This document shows, one piece after another, positions 26,001 to 38,012 of a stretch of 64,000 nucleotides of DNA. The number at the start of each line of letters is the position of its first letter. The stretch's first letter is position 1. Location of the stretch: positions 4,492,001-4,556,000 of the forward strand of contig CM050454.1 of NCBI GenBank assembly GCA_027563935.2, in the 5' to 3' direction. The position numbers and the translations under genes are program-made. This stretch comes from Costus lasius. Its lineage: Eukaryota > Streptophyta > Magnoliopsida > Zingiberales > Costaceae. The notes under the pieces are model-generated. The model worked only from the letters and a program-made list of their open reading frames with translations. It was not told where the DNA came from and ran no database searches.

Positions 26001-27092
26001 GAGACATCGTCTTCTCCGCGAGCTTCGCCGCGGCGTTCGGACGCGGTCTCCAGCGGGTTGCTCGGACGAGCTCGACGACGGCGGTCGCGAGCGAAGCGGA
26101 AGACGCGGGCTGCCTTCCCGATTTGGAGGAACGTACGCGAGGGACGCGGAGCTGGAGACGAAGCAGCCGAAGAAGCGGACGCGGCTTCCTTCTCTATAAA
26201 AGCTCGACGAGGCGGTCGAGTTCGGGGTGCGAGGAAGCGCCACCACAGAGGGCGCCGGGGAGCGACTCCACCGGCGACGGCGAGGGCGCCGTCGCCTCTT
26301 CCAGAGCAGGGCTCTGATGCCGCCAGGGGCGAAGATCGGTGCGCAGGTGCCGACGAGCGAAAGAGAGAGAAATAGAGTGAATGTAACCGGCGTCTAGGGA
26401 GACGACCGGCGACGGTGGTCGGCGGCTTAGAGAGACGTTGTAAGCTTTGTTGAAGGAATAAAGCTTCTTCCTTTCATATGTTCCCTTCCCTGTTTTGTGT
26501 TCTTCAAACGCGGCGGTTTCCGGCGAGTTCGCAGGCGCGGCGGCGCCTGGCGGCTGAGGCGAACGCAGCGACGTTCGTCGCGAGGAAGAAGACGACGGGT
26601 TTCGAACGCGGTCGGCGTTCGAAACGAGGCAGCAGTCAACGCATCTTGCGGTCAACTCGGCGAAATCGAATTCGGCGAATTCGATTTCGAAATCTCGATT
26701 TCGCATCTGACGTAAGGCGTACGTCAGCGGCGCGAGGCAAAATTTCGCAGGCGGCGAAATTTTCATTGACGTCATCGGGCGAAATCAAACGGCAAAAGCG
26801 GCGCGGCGAGATTTCGAGCGAGGGCTGACGTCACGCCGACGTCAGCAAGGAGATGATTTTGACTTGGGTCAAAATCGATTTGGAGGTAAATTGGATTTAG
26901 GGTTTCGATCGGATTAGGGTTGGGGTTTTCTCCGTGCGAACTGTATTTTGGGGATAAAAATCTATCAGGGAGATTAGGGTTTCTAATTTTGAGGCCGGAA
27001 ACCCTAGGGAGAGTTACGTTCTGGTATTCCGCCGGACGGCTCTAGGAAGCAGATAAGCGCTAATTCTAGGCCGATCCGACCGGGGCGTGACA

Positions 27093-27687
27093 ACAGGTAT
27101 CAGAGCTAAAAGATTCAGCCATGATGGTGAATCAGAAAGATCCGAGAGGCAGCAACATCACTACCGGCGACAAGGAGTGTCGTCCTTCCAGGGCAGGGGT
27201 CCTGATGCCAACACCAGGGTGTGTTGATGCCAATGTCTAAGAGCATTGATGCCGATGTCAGGGACGTCGATGCCGATGTCAGGGGACATCGAAGGAGACT
27301 CTATAAGAGCTCAGTGATTGCAAGATCACTTCCCGGAGCAGGGGCTCTGATGCCATCACCAGGAGGGTGATGAAGAGGGGTCAGCAGATCCTTTACCAAA
27401 GCAGGGGGCTTTGATGCCAGCACCAAGGCGTGTTGATGCCAGCACCAGGGCGTGTTGATGCCGGCGCCAGGGGCGTCGATGCCGGTGTCAGGGACATCGA
27501 GGTTCAGCTGAGTTCAGCAAATATGGTGAAGCAAGATTATCCTTGACAAGTTTGTTGATGCAGGTTGCTATAAGCATGGTGCAGCAAACATTCATCATCA
27601 GAGGATGGAGGACTTTGAACATTGGAGGGCCAGTGTTCAACTTGCATGGAACATCGAGGGCGATGTTCAAATCAGGTGGGGGAGAAT
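27093..27687 (+). repeat. Internal domain of element 2 with GATGCC-type repeats
   Basis: Repeats of about 21-22 bp such as GATGCCAGCACCAGGGCGTG occur between 27205 and 27500, in two clusters. The primer site lies at the left and the polypurine tract at the right end. No convincing protein. Confidence 0.85.
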
Positions 27688-28957
27688 TGTCAGGCCCGGG
27701 TTCACCCGGTTCGACCCAACCCAAGCCCAGGCCCACAATTAGACCAAGCCCACGCAGAGAGCCCAAAACTCAGCGGCTGAATTTGGGAAAATCGTTCGGT
27801 CAACGAACGAAACGCGTGATGTTGACCGAGGCAAGCGAGCCCCGTTCGAAGCGGAGACATCGTCTTCTCCGCGAGCTTCACCGCGGCGTTCGGACGCGGT
27901 CTCCAGCGGGTTGCTCGGACGAGCTCGACGACGGCGGTCGCGAGCGAAGCGGAAGACGCGGGCTGCCTTCCCGATTTGGAGGAACGTACGCGAGGGACGC
28001 GGAGCTGGAGACGAAGCAGCCGAAGAAGCGGACGCGGCTTCCTTCTCTATAAAAGCTCAACGAGGCGGTCGAGTTCGGGGTGCGAGGAAGCGCCACCACA
28101 GAGGGCGCCGGGGAGCGACTCCACCGGCGACGGCGAGGGCGCCGTCGCCTCTTCCAGAGCAGGGCTCTGATGCCGCCAGGGGCGAAGATCGGTGCGCAGG
28201 TGCCGACGAGCGAAAGAGAGAGAAATAGAGTGAATGTAACCGGCGTCTAGGGAGACGACCGGCGAGGGAGGGACGGGGGCACCGGCGACGGTGGTCGGCG
28301 GCTTGGAGAGACGTTGTAAGCTTTGTTGAAGGAATAAAGCTTCTTCCTTTCATATGTTCCCTTCCCTGTTCTGTGTTCTTCAAACGCGGCGGTTTCCGGC
28401 GAGTTCGCAGGCGCGGCGGCGCCTGGCGGCTGAGGCGAACGCAGCGACGTTCGTCGCGAGGAAGAAGACGACGGGTTTCGAACGCGGTCGGCGTTCGAAA
28501 CGAGGCAGCAATCAACGCGTCTTGCGGTCAACTCGGCGAAATCGAATTCGGCGAATTCGATTTCGAAATCTCGATTTCGCATCTGACGTAAGGCGTACGT
28601 CAGCGGCGCGAGGCAAAATTTCGCAGGCGGCGAAATTTTCAGTGAAGTCATCGGGCGAAATCAAACGGCAAAAGCGGCGCGGCGAGATTTCGAGCGAGGG
28701 CCGACGTCAGCAAGGAGATGATTTTGACTTGGGTCAAAATCGATTTGGAGGTAAATTGGATTTAGGGTTTCGATCGGATTAGGGTTGGGGTTTTCTCCGT
28801 GCGAACTGTATTTTGGGGATAAAAATCTATCGGGGAGATTAGGGTTTCTAATTTTGAGGCCGGAAACCCTAGGGAGAGTTACGTTCTGGTATTCCGCCGG
28901 ACGGCTCTAGGAAGCAGATAAGCGCTAATTCTAGGCCGATCTGACCGGGGCGTGACA
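27688..28957 (+). repeat. 3' LTR of element 2
   Basis: 1270 bp, TG...CA, uninterrupted version of the split 5' LTR. It includes a TATAAAA box at about 28047 that may belong to the element promoter. Confidence 0.92.
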
Positions 28958-28966
28958 CCAAGTATA

Positions 28967-29035
28967 ATACTTATGGCGAGGGCTTTGTTGAGGTGAGGAG
29001 GCGCGACAAGTAGTTCGTTGAGGCAGAAGAAGAGA
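28967..29035 (+). repeat. Partial repeat of the sequence left of element 2
   Basis: Matches 24064-24140 (ACTTATGGCGAGG, GGAGGCGCGACAAGTAGTTC, TTGAGGCAGAAGA) in the same orientation. Element 2 therefore inserted between two copies of a short pre-existing tandem duplication. Confidence 0.8.
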
Positions 29036-29189
29036 GGAGGCACTTAGTGGAGAATCAAGGAGGAGCTATTTGGTAGATCTAGTTGACCAACTGAAAACAA
29101 AATAAGGTGGAGATTGGAGGGTGTTGTATGGGTGAAAGTAGGGAGATAAAGAAAAAAAAACTCCTAGCCTAGTTACAGGTTGCCCAGTC

Positions 29190-29465
29190 TAGGATTTCTA
29201 TGCTAGGTACCTTCGTTTTGATTTAAAAAATATATATATTTTTAATTTTTTTATAGAAATAATCTACATATTATAAGCTATTCAATGGTACTAATATTGA
29301 GGTAATGTAGATAATATTTAAAGTAATTTCTCATTGTGCATAATTTAAATTACCTCAATATTGATACCATTGAATAGCTTAGAGTGTATATATTATTTCT
29401 ATAAATAATTTTAAAAAAATATTTTTACTTTAAAAATAAAGTACCCAACATAAAAATTCTAGCCC
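29190..29465. mobile_element. MITE 1 (inverted repeat with AAGCTATTCAATGGTA core)
   Basis: The left arm (CTAGGATTTCTATG... AAGCTATTCAATGGTACTAA) is mirrored by the right arm ending ATAAAAATTCTAG. It shares its inner motif with three other elements in this window. TSD not clear. Confidence 0.7.
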
Positions 29466-29667
29466 CATTTTCAAAATAAAATTCGAATAAATTGGAAAGT
29501 TATCAAAATAAAATTTTAGATTTTAGTAGCAATAGAGAATTTGAGAGTACGGTATTAGAACCTATATAAAAATTTATGGTTTCAAAATTTGGTTAAAGTC
29601 CCATCTGCTCACTCCTGTAGCTTCAACGGTGCAAGACTGGCTTTTTATTTGTGTCCCAGTCGCTTGA

Positions 29668-29965
29668 AGCAGCTAAAAGTGAGAAAACTTAAAAAGAAAG
29701 TCACTAAATTTATATTTAAATTTTTTTTTATATTTGTGATTTACACGTTATAAGCTATCCAATCATATCAATATTGTCATAGAAAATATTTACACATAAT
29801 AAAAATTTAATAAAAATATTATGTTATTATGTGTAAATCTTTCTATAACAATATTGATACTATTGAATAGCTTAAAATGCATAAAATATAAATATAATTT
29901 TTTTTTTAAAAAAATAATTTTTATCTAAAAATTTAAGAACCTTCTTAACTTTTCTCATAAAGTGA
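29668..29965. mobile_element. MITE 2, same family
   Basis: Arms TGAGAAAACTTAAAAAGAAAG and its inverse near 29940-29965; inner motif TAAGCTATCCAATCATATCA and its inverse ACTATTGAATAGCTTA. About 300 bp, AT-rich, no coding capacity. Confidence 0.65.
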
Positions 29966-30860
29966 AAATTTGTCTCTCTAAACTCCACCATCGTTGCTCG
30001 GCCGCCTATCTACTGGATAGGGCCGACTAGTACCCACCTATCGCTTGTCTTATCTTAACGAATCATCAAAAGTGGGTGAGCTCTTGCTCGTCAAAATCCC
30101 TCTAGGGTTTCAGGTCAACCCGAGCTATGATTAAAGTCAACACTTCCTAGATGCTGGTGCACTTGTACTACACCTCACCTGGATGATATGTTAGGGTTTA
30201 GTCATTTTCCCATGTTAAACTTTAAGATTCGGTAATTCACTGGACTTCCGAATATTGATATTTGATTAGTAAATTGATAATTTATTAAATTTATTGATTA
30301 TTAAATAGGTGAATTATCGATAAGTATTTTTTATTTGATTTGGTAATAGTAATAGAAATTTTTAGTTCATAAATTTTATAATTGATACATCAGTAATTTC
30401 CTAATACTCAAAAAGTAGCGTACCCTCTATTTTTTACCTTAACCATACTCAAATAACTATATGCTATTTTTCTAAACTCTCTATCTAAACCCAACCTTAT
30501 TAATATTTTCAATACCCAATAACTATCCAGATTAATTAGTTTTTACCCTAATCCCTAATCACCTAAATCTACACTGCTCCTTGTCGTTGATTGCCCCCTC
30601 CCCCTCTTTGCTGACTCTGCTTGGCCCTTGCCTCCGGCCTTTTACGAGAGGAGACAATGACGAGAAGGGACTTCAATATCGCTTCAACAATGAGGGCTAT
30701 ATATATATATATTTATCAATTTGATTGATGCTGGCCGGCCTTCTCTTGCGTTAATGCTGGTTGTGATTCCAAGCTCCTCAGCAAGTAAACTCTGTTTGAT
30801 AGAGCTGTCCGGCTTGTGCTTTGAAGTTGATAATGCTATCCAACTACTTCAAGAGCGGAA
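29966..30860. repeat. Upstream block of neprosin copy A
   Basis: 30100-30250 carries the block landmarks CCCTCTAGGGTTTCAGGTCA and AAAGTCAACAC that also precede copies B, C and D. The remainder is AT-rich without gene structure. Confidence 0.6.
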
Positions 30861-30873
30861 AGCTAATTTTATC

Positions 30874-31269
30874 GGAAAAATTGCTGCCGAGGAATCTTAA
30901 GCAACGTTTAATTTTTATAGAAGAAAGTTTTTTTTTAAATTTTTTTTTTTTGGAAATGATCTATACAACATAAGCTATCTAATGGTATTAATATTAGGGT
31001 ATTTTAGATCATGTATACTTGTTAAATACCCTAAACAAAATTATATAAAATCTGAAAATACTATTTATTTTTTGTCTTTTATGTAATTTTATTTAGGGTA
31101 TTTAACAAGTATACATGATCTAAAATACCATAATATTAATACCATTCAATAGCTTATGTTGTATAGATTATTTCTTTAAAAAAAATTAAAAAAAAAACTT
31201 TTTTAATGGAAACTTAAGCATGCTGCTTAAGCTTCCTCGGCAGCATACTGCTGCCTAGGAAATTTTTCC
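30874..31269. mobile_element. MITE 3, Mutator-type, 396 bp with 9-bp TSD
   Basis: Terminal inverted repeats start GGAAAAATT and carry GCTGCCGAGGAA / CTTAAGCA in both arms. A perfect 9-bp duplication AATTTTATC flanks it (30865-30873 and 31270-31278). Nine-bp TSDs are the hallmark of the Mutator superfamily. The long inner arms (GGGTATTTTAGATCATGTAT and its inverse) make it a near-perfect foldback. Confidence 0.88.
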
Positions 31270-31456
31270 AATTTTATCTAGCTTTGCAGATAAGTCCTCA
31301 CAGATGGTTGGAATTTAAGTGCTGGACTACGACATTCTCTCCAAGCACATGTGTCCGACGCTACTACAACATTTTGTGTGGTTTGGATATTTACTTGACT
31401 CCCAGGCTACTAGTCAGTTAAATCCCTATCAACGAAAGGTCAAGGATTGATCTGTG

Positions 31457-31463
31457 TATATTA
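31457..31463 (+). promoter_or_regulatory. Putative TATA box of neprosin copy A
   Basis: TATATTA within CTGTGTATATTAATTCCC, 48 bp before the ATG. The same context occurs before copies C (51576) and D (58008), followed by CTCCC and a GTGGCG element, which supports a shared core promoter. Confidence 0.6.
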
Positions 31464-31510
31464 ATTCCCATGAATGCTGTGGCGCTACAACTCCTTAATT
31501 TGATTCAAAA

Positions 31511-33660
31511 ATGATGGGCAGAAATGTTTGCCTTGTCTATTCTCTGCTTCTTTTGCTCGCCGTGCATCTTCCTCTCCTCTCGGCCTCGTCGGAAAACAAT
31601 ACCACTGACGCCAGCGCACAGCTCGGCGAGCACGCAAGGATGAGAGCCCTGCTTCAGCGGCTAAACAAACCATATCTCAAGACAATTGAGGAACTTCTTC
31701 TCCTTCTTTTTCTTCTTCATCCTCTTCTTCTTCTTGATAACAAGGTTGACTTTCTTTGCCATGTGTTGTTCAGAGTCCCGACGGCGACACCATAGACTGC
31801 GTTCCATCCCATCTGCAACCAGCATTCGATCATCCCAAGCTGCGAGGGCTGAAACCTTTGGTACCTGGAGCTTGTGCTTGCTCACTGATTGTTCAGCTAT
31901 CTAGAGAGCTTCGGGATCTTGCTTTTGATCAAATACAATTCTATGCAGGAGCCGCCGGAATTGCCCAGGCACTATGAGAGCCAAGGCGTCACAGACAACA
32001 TCACCCAACCATGGCGAACAACCGGGGAGACATGCCCGGAAGGCACGGTTCCGATTAGAAGAACTAAGGAAGAAGAAGTAAGGCGAGTAGAGAGTTTTGG
32101 TAGAAAGCCTACGGTGTGGGCATGGCCAGCTGTGAACTTCAGTAACCATGAGGTTAAATACTCTCTTTCTAGAAAAAAAATTTTAGGAGCCATTCTTTCA
32201 AAAAACTTCAGCGACACTCACAAAGAGAAAAATATGATTAATAGATTTCAATGTGATATGCACGATACCCGTTTTAATCTAAACTCTAAAGGCTGACATG
32301 TGTAGTTCATCCAATGGTATCAGACAGGTTCTGTAAAATTTTTAGAGAGACCGACTTGATAAAAAATGCACTCTTTTATAGGGTCAAAAGTATAAATTTA
32401 AATATTTTATTATACTAATAGATACACAAATCAGAGATGAGTAATGACCTATTCATTCGATACTATTACAGTACTCTGCTGTAGTAGTTACGGGAAGTTT
32501 GCACTTTGGAGCAAAAGCAATCTTCAACTTATGGAAACCTGTGGTTGCAAAGCCAGATGAGTTCAGTGTATCACAGTTATGGGTTTGAGAGAGATGACTG
32601 TTCAGACCGCAATACAATTGAAGTTGGATGGCAGGTAATGTCTTATATAGACTATCCACTTATTCAATGAAGAAATTCTAGTTAGGCTTTGAGCTCATTT
32701 TTAGGGTATATAGGAGAGTACTTTCTCAAAGATTATTCGATTAGTGAACTATTAGTTTAATTTAAAGCATTAGTAGAAAAATATAAGCTTAAGATAATTT
32801 TTTTTATTTTTAAAAAATCTAAGTATTCAATAATAATATTTTTATTTATTTTTAAGTTTAACAATTAATGCTCTAGACTTGTTTTCAGGTGAGCCCTTCT
32901 TTGTACAGAAATGCTTCTCCAAGACTGTTTGTCTATTAGACGGTGAGTCCCTTCTAGACCTAGAATTGGCAGTGTTAGATTTGATGGTGCATGCTTATTA
33001 TTTAATTAATAATTTGATAGCGGGATGCGTATCAAAGCACCGGCTGCCAGGATCTTCTTTGCCCAGGATTTGTTCAAGTGAGCAACAAATTGCTCTTGGA
33101 GCTGCCTTAACCCCAGTGTCCACATATAATGGCATCCAACATGAAGTTAGATTCACAGTTTGGATGGTGCGTATGTTATTTATTATATCTATCTAGCTAG
33201 CTATCTCAAGTATGAGTAGACATTTTTATTGATGAAAAAGCACCATATTAGTAGTAGATCATTGATTTCTTTTCTAATATATATATATATATACCTTTGA
33301 CTTAGGATCAAGCAACTGGGAACTGGTGGCTACAAGTGGGAATGATCACCATGGGTTATTGGCCCAAGTGTTTGTTCACCAACATAGGTGATGGTGCTAC
33401 TTTCGTGTCATATGGTGGTGAGATTATCAACACATACCCCTCTGGTCACCACAACGCAGATGGGGAGCGGCCACTTTGCAGGTGAGGGCTATGGCAAGGC
33501 TGCTTATATCCGCAACCTAGCAGTTGTCAGTGAGTGGAACATCAATGCTACATTCTACGTTGATGCTCCGACATGCTACAACATACAATGGTTTAACACA
33601 AGCAATTTGGGGCCTGGCTTCTTCTTCGGAGGCCCTGGCAGAAACCCTAAATGCCCTTGA
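31511..33660 (+). pseudogene. Neprosin-family gene, copy A (broken)
   Basis: Neprosin-domain proteins are secreted plant glutamic/prolyl endopeptidase relatives with an N-terminal activation peptide. Exons by homology: 31511-31690 (signal peptide MMGRNVCLVYSLLLLL..., then LNKPYLKTIE), 31774-31860 (SPDGDTIDCVPSHLQPAFDH), 31949-32152 (activation peptide part, TGETCPEGTVPIRRT), an exon of about 165 bp near 32471-32635 (HFGAKAIFNLWKP), 32889-32942, 33021-33166 and 33306-33660 (ends FFFGGPGRNPKCP). Breaks: intron 1 lacks a GT donor (GAG|GAACTT); exon 4 has TGA after SQLWV and loses frame; exon 5 has TAG for Trp (32937); exon 6 is 2 bp off the 144-bp length of copy C; exon 7 lost 4 bp near 33463. 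Not translatable as a full protease. Confidence 0.9.
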
Positions 33661-33682
33661 CCTTCACTTTGTTAAGCAATGA

Positions 33683-33898
33683 TATGGAATTGCTACTATT
33701 AGAAGAAGCTAAGTTGATGCTTTGTCATGCTATTGTTGTTATTGTTTTATGATGAAAGTGATGTGTTGAATTTTAAAACTTATTAATATGCGATTGCTAC
33801 TATTAGAAGAAGCTAAGTTGATGCTTTGTCATGCCATTATTGTTCTTGTTTTATGATGGAAGTGATGTGTTAAATTTTAAAACTTATTAATAAACTTT
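33683..33898. repeat. Tandem duplication in the 3' flank of copy A
   Basis: Two copies of about 105-108 bp, each containing ATTGCTACTATTAGAAGAAG, TTGATGCTTTGTCATGC and TGTTTTATGATG. It probably covers the old 3' UTR. The other neprosin copies have one unit. Confidence 0.85.
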
Positions 33899-33998
33899 AG
33901 AAACTACTATCTCCCCTAAACAATAAAAGTTATGTATTGCTATAGTATAAAAATATAATATTATACATATTTTATAATGAGTATGATTACAAAGCTTG

Positions 33999-35277
33999 TG
34001 TCACACCCTAACAGGGTATCAATTGAAATTCTAGATAATAATTTCACCCTTGAGGTATAACATTTTTGTGTTATTCAATAAACACACCAAATAATAAAAG
34101 GTACATAATATAACTAAAAAATCAACCTATATATCAAACTCAAATACATATATCTAATATCTACTTACATCATTCACAAGTAAGACCATAACCAAAACTA
34201 GAACTAATTGATCTAATATCTAAAAACCAAAAGCAATTCAATCAATCCATAAACCAAAACAAGGAACCGGGATTCAACATTATATGTTAGTCACAAGTTA
34301 TACAATATATACATGTCCAAGTCAAATTACAATATCATATAAAACCTCCCTAACAAAATAAAATACCCTATGCTTTAGGTCACTATCTATTTAATCTATA
34401 GTTGTGTTTGGACCTAAAGGAAAAATAACATAAGTTAGTAAATTGCTAAGTAGGAATTATAACGAGATGATGCATACACCAAAGAGCAAGACAATAAAAA
34501 ATTATCTTATTGTAGTTACATGCCATAATCATAATACAAAGAAATACAATATCATAAGAAAATACATCTAGCCAGACATGTCGTGAAATCATCAAGCTGT
34601 AACTATAAACCTTCATTACAAGCTGCACCCTTAGGTAGAGTATTTTCATTGCTAGCTCATACAATGGAATGACTAGCCAAATACAACTTGGTGGTGTTGC
34701 CTTAGCCAATGCCATGGCAATTCGATGATCAATCAATAACTGTGTCCCAAACCATGGATTGTGGTCCATGGTTTGGGCTATAGGCTATAGGAAGAAAATA
34801 TAGACTGATGGTCCAAAAAGGGTCACAATCTATGGATCACGGTTGATAGCCAATCAACAATTGTAGCTCAAACTGAGGATCACGGTCCCCATTTATGGCT
34901 ATAGGAAGAAAATATGCATAGATGAACCAAAAATGATTATAGTCCATGGATCATAGTCCATGGTAATCAGCAACTATAGGAAGTAGTTATGCATTAAGAT
35001 GATTATAGCCCAAGCCGTGATCATCATAATGCCTGTGACTCTTTTGTAACATAAGAGGATTCTGCATAGAAAGATTTACAGTCAATGCCGTAATGTGAGA
35101 CATGGCCATGACTTCATGCATCTAATTCGACTCTACTCCATTGTTGGCCCAATTTCGATTGTTTTTCCAAAGGAAGAAGCCTTGGATCGGTAAAAGAAAG
35201 ATTTCTATATGAGATTAGTGATCCTTTTTGTTCCAAAAACTTATCTAGAGAAAAACCTCGATTTCTTAGATGTAGTC
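33999..35277. mobile_element. Probable LTR fragment or degenerate transposon
   Basis: Begins TGTCACACCCTAACAGGG, the same kind of terminus (TGTCAC-pyrimidine-rich) as the certain LTRs in this window. It interrupts the block homology 3' of copy A. Contains repeats of CTATAGGAAGAAAATAT and a strong hairpin at 34747-34778. No right terminus or TSD could be fixed, and no coding exons were seen. Confidence 0.45.
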
Positions 35278-35280
35278 TAA

Positions 35281-35415
35281 GGCTATATTATATTGGATGG
35301 AATCCATAGTGGAAAGGATGGAAAATATAATAAATCTAGATGAATTTCTATCTAAATTTAATTTATTATATTTTCCATCCTTTCCACTATGGATTCCATC
35401 CAACATAACATAGCC
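35281..35415. mobile_element. Tourist-like MITE, 135 bp, TSD TAA
   Basis: Arms GGCTATATTATATTGGATGG and its inverse (CCATCCAACATAACATAGCC), about 55 bp each with few mismatches, around a short centre. TAA lies on both sides (35278-35280, 35416-35418). A TAA target and GGC termini fit PIF/Harbinger MITEs. Confidence 0.88.
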
Positions 35416-35499
35416 TAAAGGTTGAAGAGAAAAGCAATTGTGATTGTATATCACCGACAAATGGGAGCAACATTTGAAGCATATGCAATGGTGATCCTT

Positions 35500-38007
35500 T
35501 GTCACATCCCGTTATCTTAACCCCAAACAAGCAACACAAGTCATAGAGAAACAGGATGTTATCATACAAGATCGATTCACATGCTACGTAAAACCAAGTT
35601 CAAGAAAACACGATCTGAAAATTTTCGAGAATCCATACATAGAATCTCAGCGAAAACACAATTTCAGAAATGTACCTGCCACCACGCAATACTTGCACTA
35701 GACATATGCAAGTTCACATTTATATCAAATCCGATTGCAAAAATACCAATCGACTCAAATTGAAAACCAAAGTCACAATGTCGATTCTATAAATTCATAA
35801 CTAACATCAATAATATCAAACACCGAAACCAGGTCAAAGCCCGCGGTGACACAAAATCAAAATCTTAAAACTGCCACAACCGGCAACACAAGTTCACATA
35901 GTTCGGCCACAACCGGCCCCAGTTAATTAAGCACAAAAGTCTTATACATCCAACTGGCATAGCTATAGAGAATCACAATATCCATATAACATGCTAACTC
36001 AGGCAGTGCGCCCCTGTTCTACACCTGAAAATATTGAAGGGTGAGCTACACAGCCCAGTGAGTGGATAGTCTCAATCGACCATCCATAGCATACAATCAA
36101 AGATACATGCAGATTATTTTAAAAACATTTAGCAGAACATCATGTTAACATATAACAAAAAAACAAAGAACAGAACTCGAAAAAAATAATTAGATGTACA
36201 GACATCACACACTTGTCACCACAGAGTAACCAAGGTTCTAGAGTCATACTCTAAACCAACTAAACACACCAACCACTTAATTGACCTAGTTGTCCAGCAT
36301 ATTCAAGAGTGACCATTATGGTCCAACCCGGCTTTGGCCTAAGCACTGGGAGAAGCCTGCAAATCACATGCAACATAAACATGGACAGTGTGTAGACTCA
36401 AGAGGTACTCCCCACCCGGTCAAGATGTGATACCTTGATCTACACCACCCCATAACACAAAAATCTAAGCGTCTAAGAGTGATGATATCAAGAGGTGGCC
36501 CCTGTCCGACCAAGACATGGCACTTTGCATCACACTCGTTCTCCCAAAGGGTTCCTTAACTGGACAACCACTAGACACATCTTATATCTTATTTCATAAA
36601 AGTGGACTCCTAAGCGTAGACCAGACTCTAGGATAGTCATTTTCATCACAAGAATCACAACAGGCAGGCTGAACATCAACCCCCTCACATATCACAATAT
36701 ACAGGGCTGAAATCTCAAACCCTTAACATATCACATATAGACTATCCCCTTGAGTACAAGGTTACACTTAGCCTTAGTCCTATCCATCCCATAACACATA
36801 ACATTCGAAACCACATATAACCACATAATATTTTATAGAGTCCTTAGGTTTCATGCTGATCTGTTCAGTATAATCTTGCTAAGTTATCACCCAAGTTTCT
36901 CAACCAAAGATACATAGCCATAATTATAGAACATGCTACCAACATAGAGAAACAATCATGGATTCTATAACATTATTAGCATTTATCAAACATCCATAAA
37001 CCAACATAAAATTAAAACATGTATTCTTACAAACTACTTTACAAATTATCACTTGTAGCCCACGGTATCTACAACATATTATCTACTTAAATTTTAAACC
37101 TTAGTTAAAAAGATTTCATGCTCAAGAATTCCATGTAAGGAATATCTAAATTTCGGTTTTCATGAATGAGTTTCGGTTTTAACATGGTGAATATTTCAAG
37201 AAATCAAATCTATCATCTAGAGTTTTTCGGTTTTTTTTAACATAGTGAATATTTCAAGAAATCAAATCTATCATCTAGAGTTTTTTTTTTCCGGTTTTTA
37301 ACATAGTGAATATTTCAAGAAATCAAATCTATCATCTAGCACAAACAAGAGGATAAAATTCGAATAAGACACCCCACTCACTTTGAACCGTGAACACCAA
37401 GATGAAGATCTCTCCAAAAAAAAACTCGTCTAAGGCCTTGAAGTTCCACCAAATATCGCCACCAATGGAAGAGAAACACCACCAAACACCAAAGACGCCG
37501 GCCAAGGGAAGAAAGGAAGAGGAAGAAAGGAATTTCGCCTCCAAGCCTCCAAGAATCGCCCAAGCCTTCAAGCCGTCGCCCTAAGGTTTCTTCCAAGCCA
37601 AAAAAAACGCCAATTCTCCTACCCTAGCCGAAATTACCAACTTGAATTTTCGGTTTTTAAATTTTAAACCCGCTAACCAATTAATTCAAATAGGGTTTAT
37701 GAAATAACCCACTAACTAATTTATTCAAATTTTAAACTCAAAATCCATCTGATTTAAGTGTAAACCCAATAACCCATAGTTTAAGTGAAAATCCAATAAG
37801 GATTAAACTAACATCCAATAAGCTAATTAATTAATTAAAATTAACAACCAATAAGCACTAATTAATTAGTTATAAATTAACAATCAATACATAGGAAAAA
37901 TATCACAGTCAATAATTTTATTTAAATCAAAACAAAATATCACAGCCAATGATTTTATTTAAATCAAAAATAGTACTTACCAGGACTTAAGATCCTTGGA
38001 TCTTACA
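35500..38007 (-). mobile_element. Solo LTR, 2508 bp, perfect TSD TCCTT
   Basis: Starts TGTCACATCCCG and ends GGATCTTACA on the plus strand (minus: TGTAAGATCC...GGGATGTGACA). TCCTT precedes (35495-35499) and follows (38008-38012). No pol inside. The length and terminal bases suit a Ty3-gypsy family with long LTRs, but this is inference. Imperfect direct repeats of TAACATAGTGAATATTTCAA lie at 37160-37340. Confidence 0.92.
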
Positions 38008-38012
38008 TCCTT

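Larger units (their letters stand above)
24148..28957 (+). mobile_element. Non-autonomous LTR retrotransposon, element 2, with nested solo LTR
   Basis: Same family as element 1 but opposite orientation. The 5' LTR is 24148-24318 plus 26006-27092 (split by a nested insertion at a duplicated GAGAC). The primer site AGGTATCAGAGC is 27095-27106, internal domain to 27687, polypurine tract AGGTGGGGGAGAAT, 3' LTR 27688-28957. LTRs begin TGTCAGGCCC and end GGGGCGTGACA. The 3' LTR has 23 bp (near 28265) missing from the 5' copy, the 5' copy has an extra 11 bp near 26830, and about a dozen substitutions are visible, so it is somewhat older than element 1. The flanks are TCAAG (24143-24147) and CCAAG (28958-28962), a TSD with one mismatch. 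No gag or pol. Confidence 0.9.
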
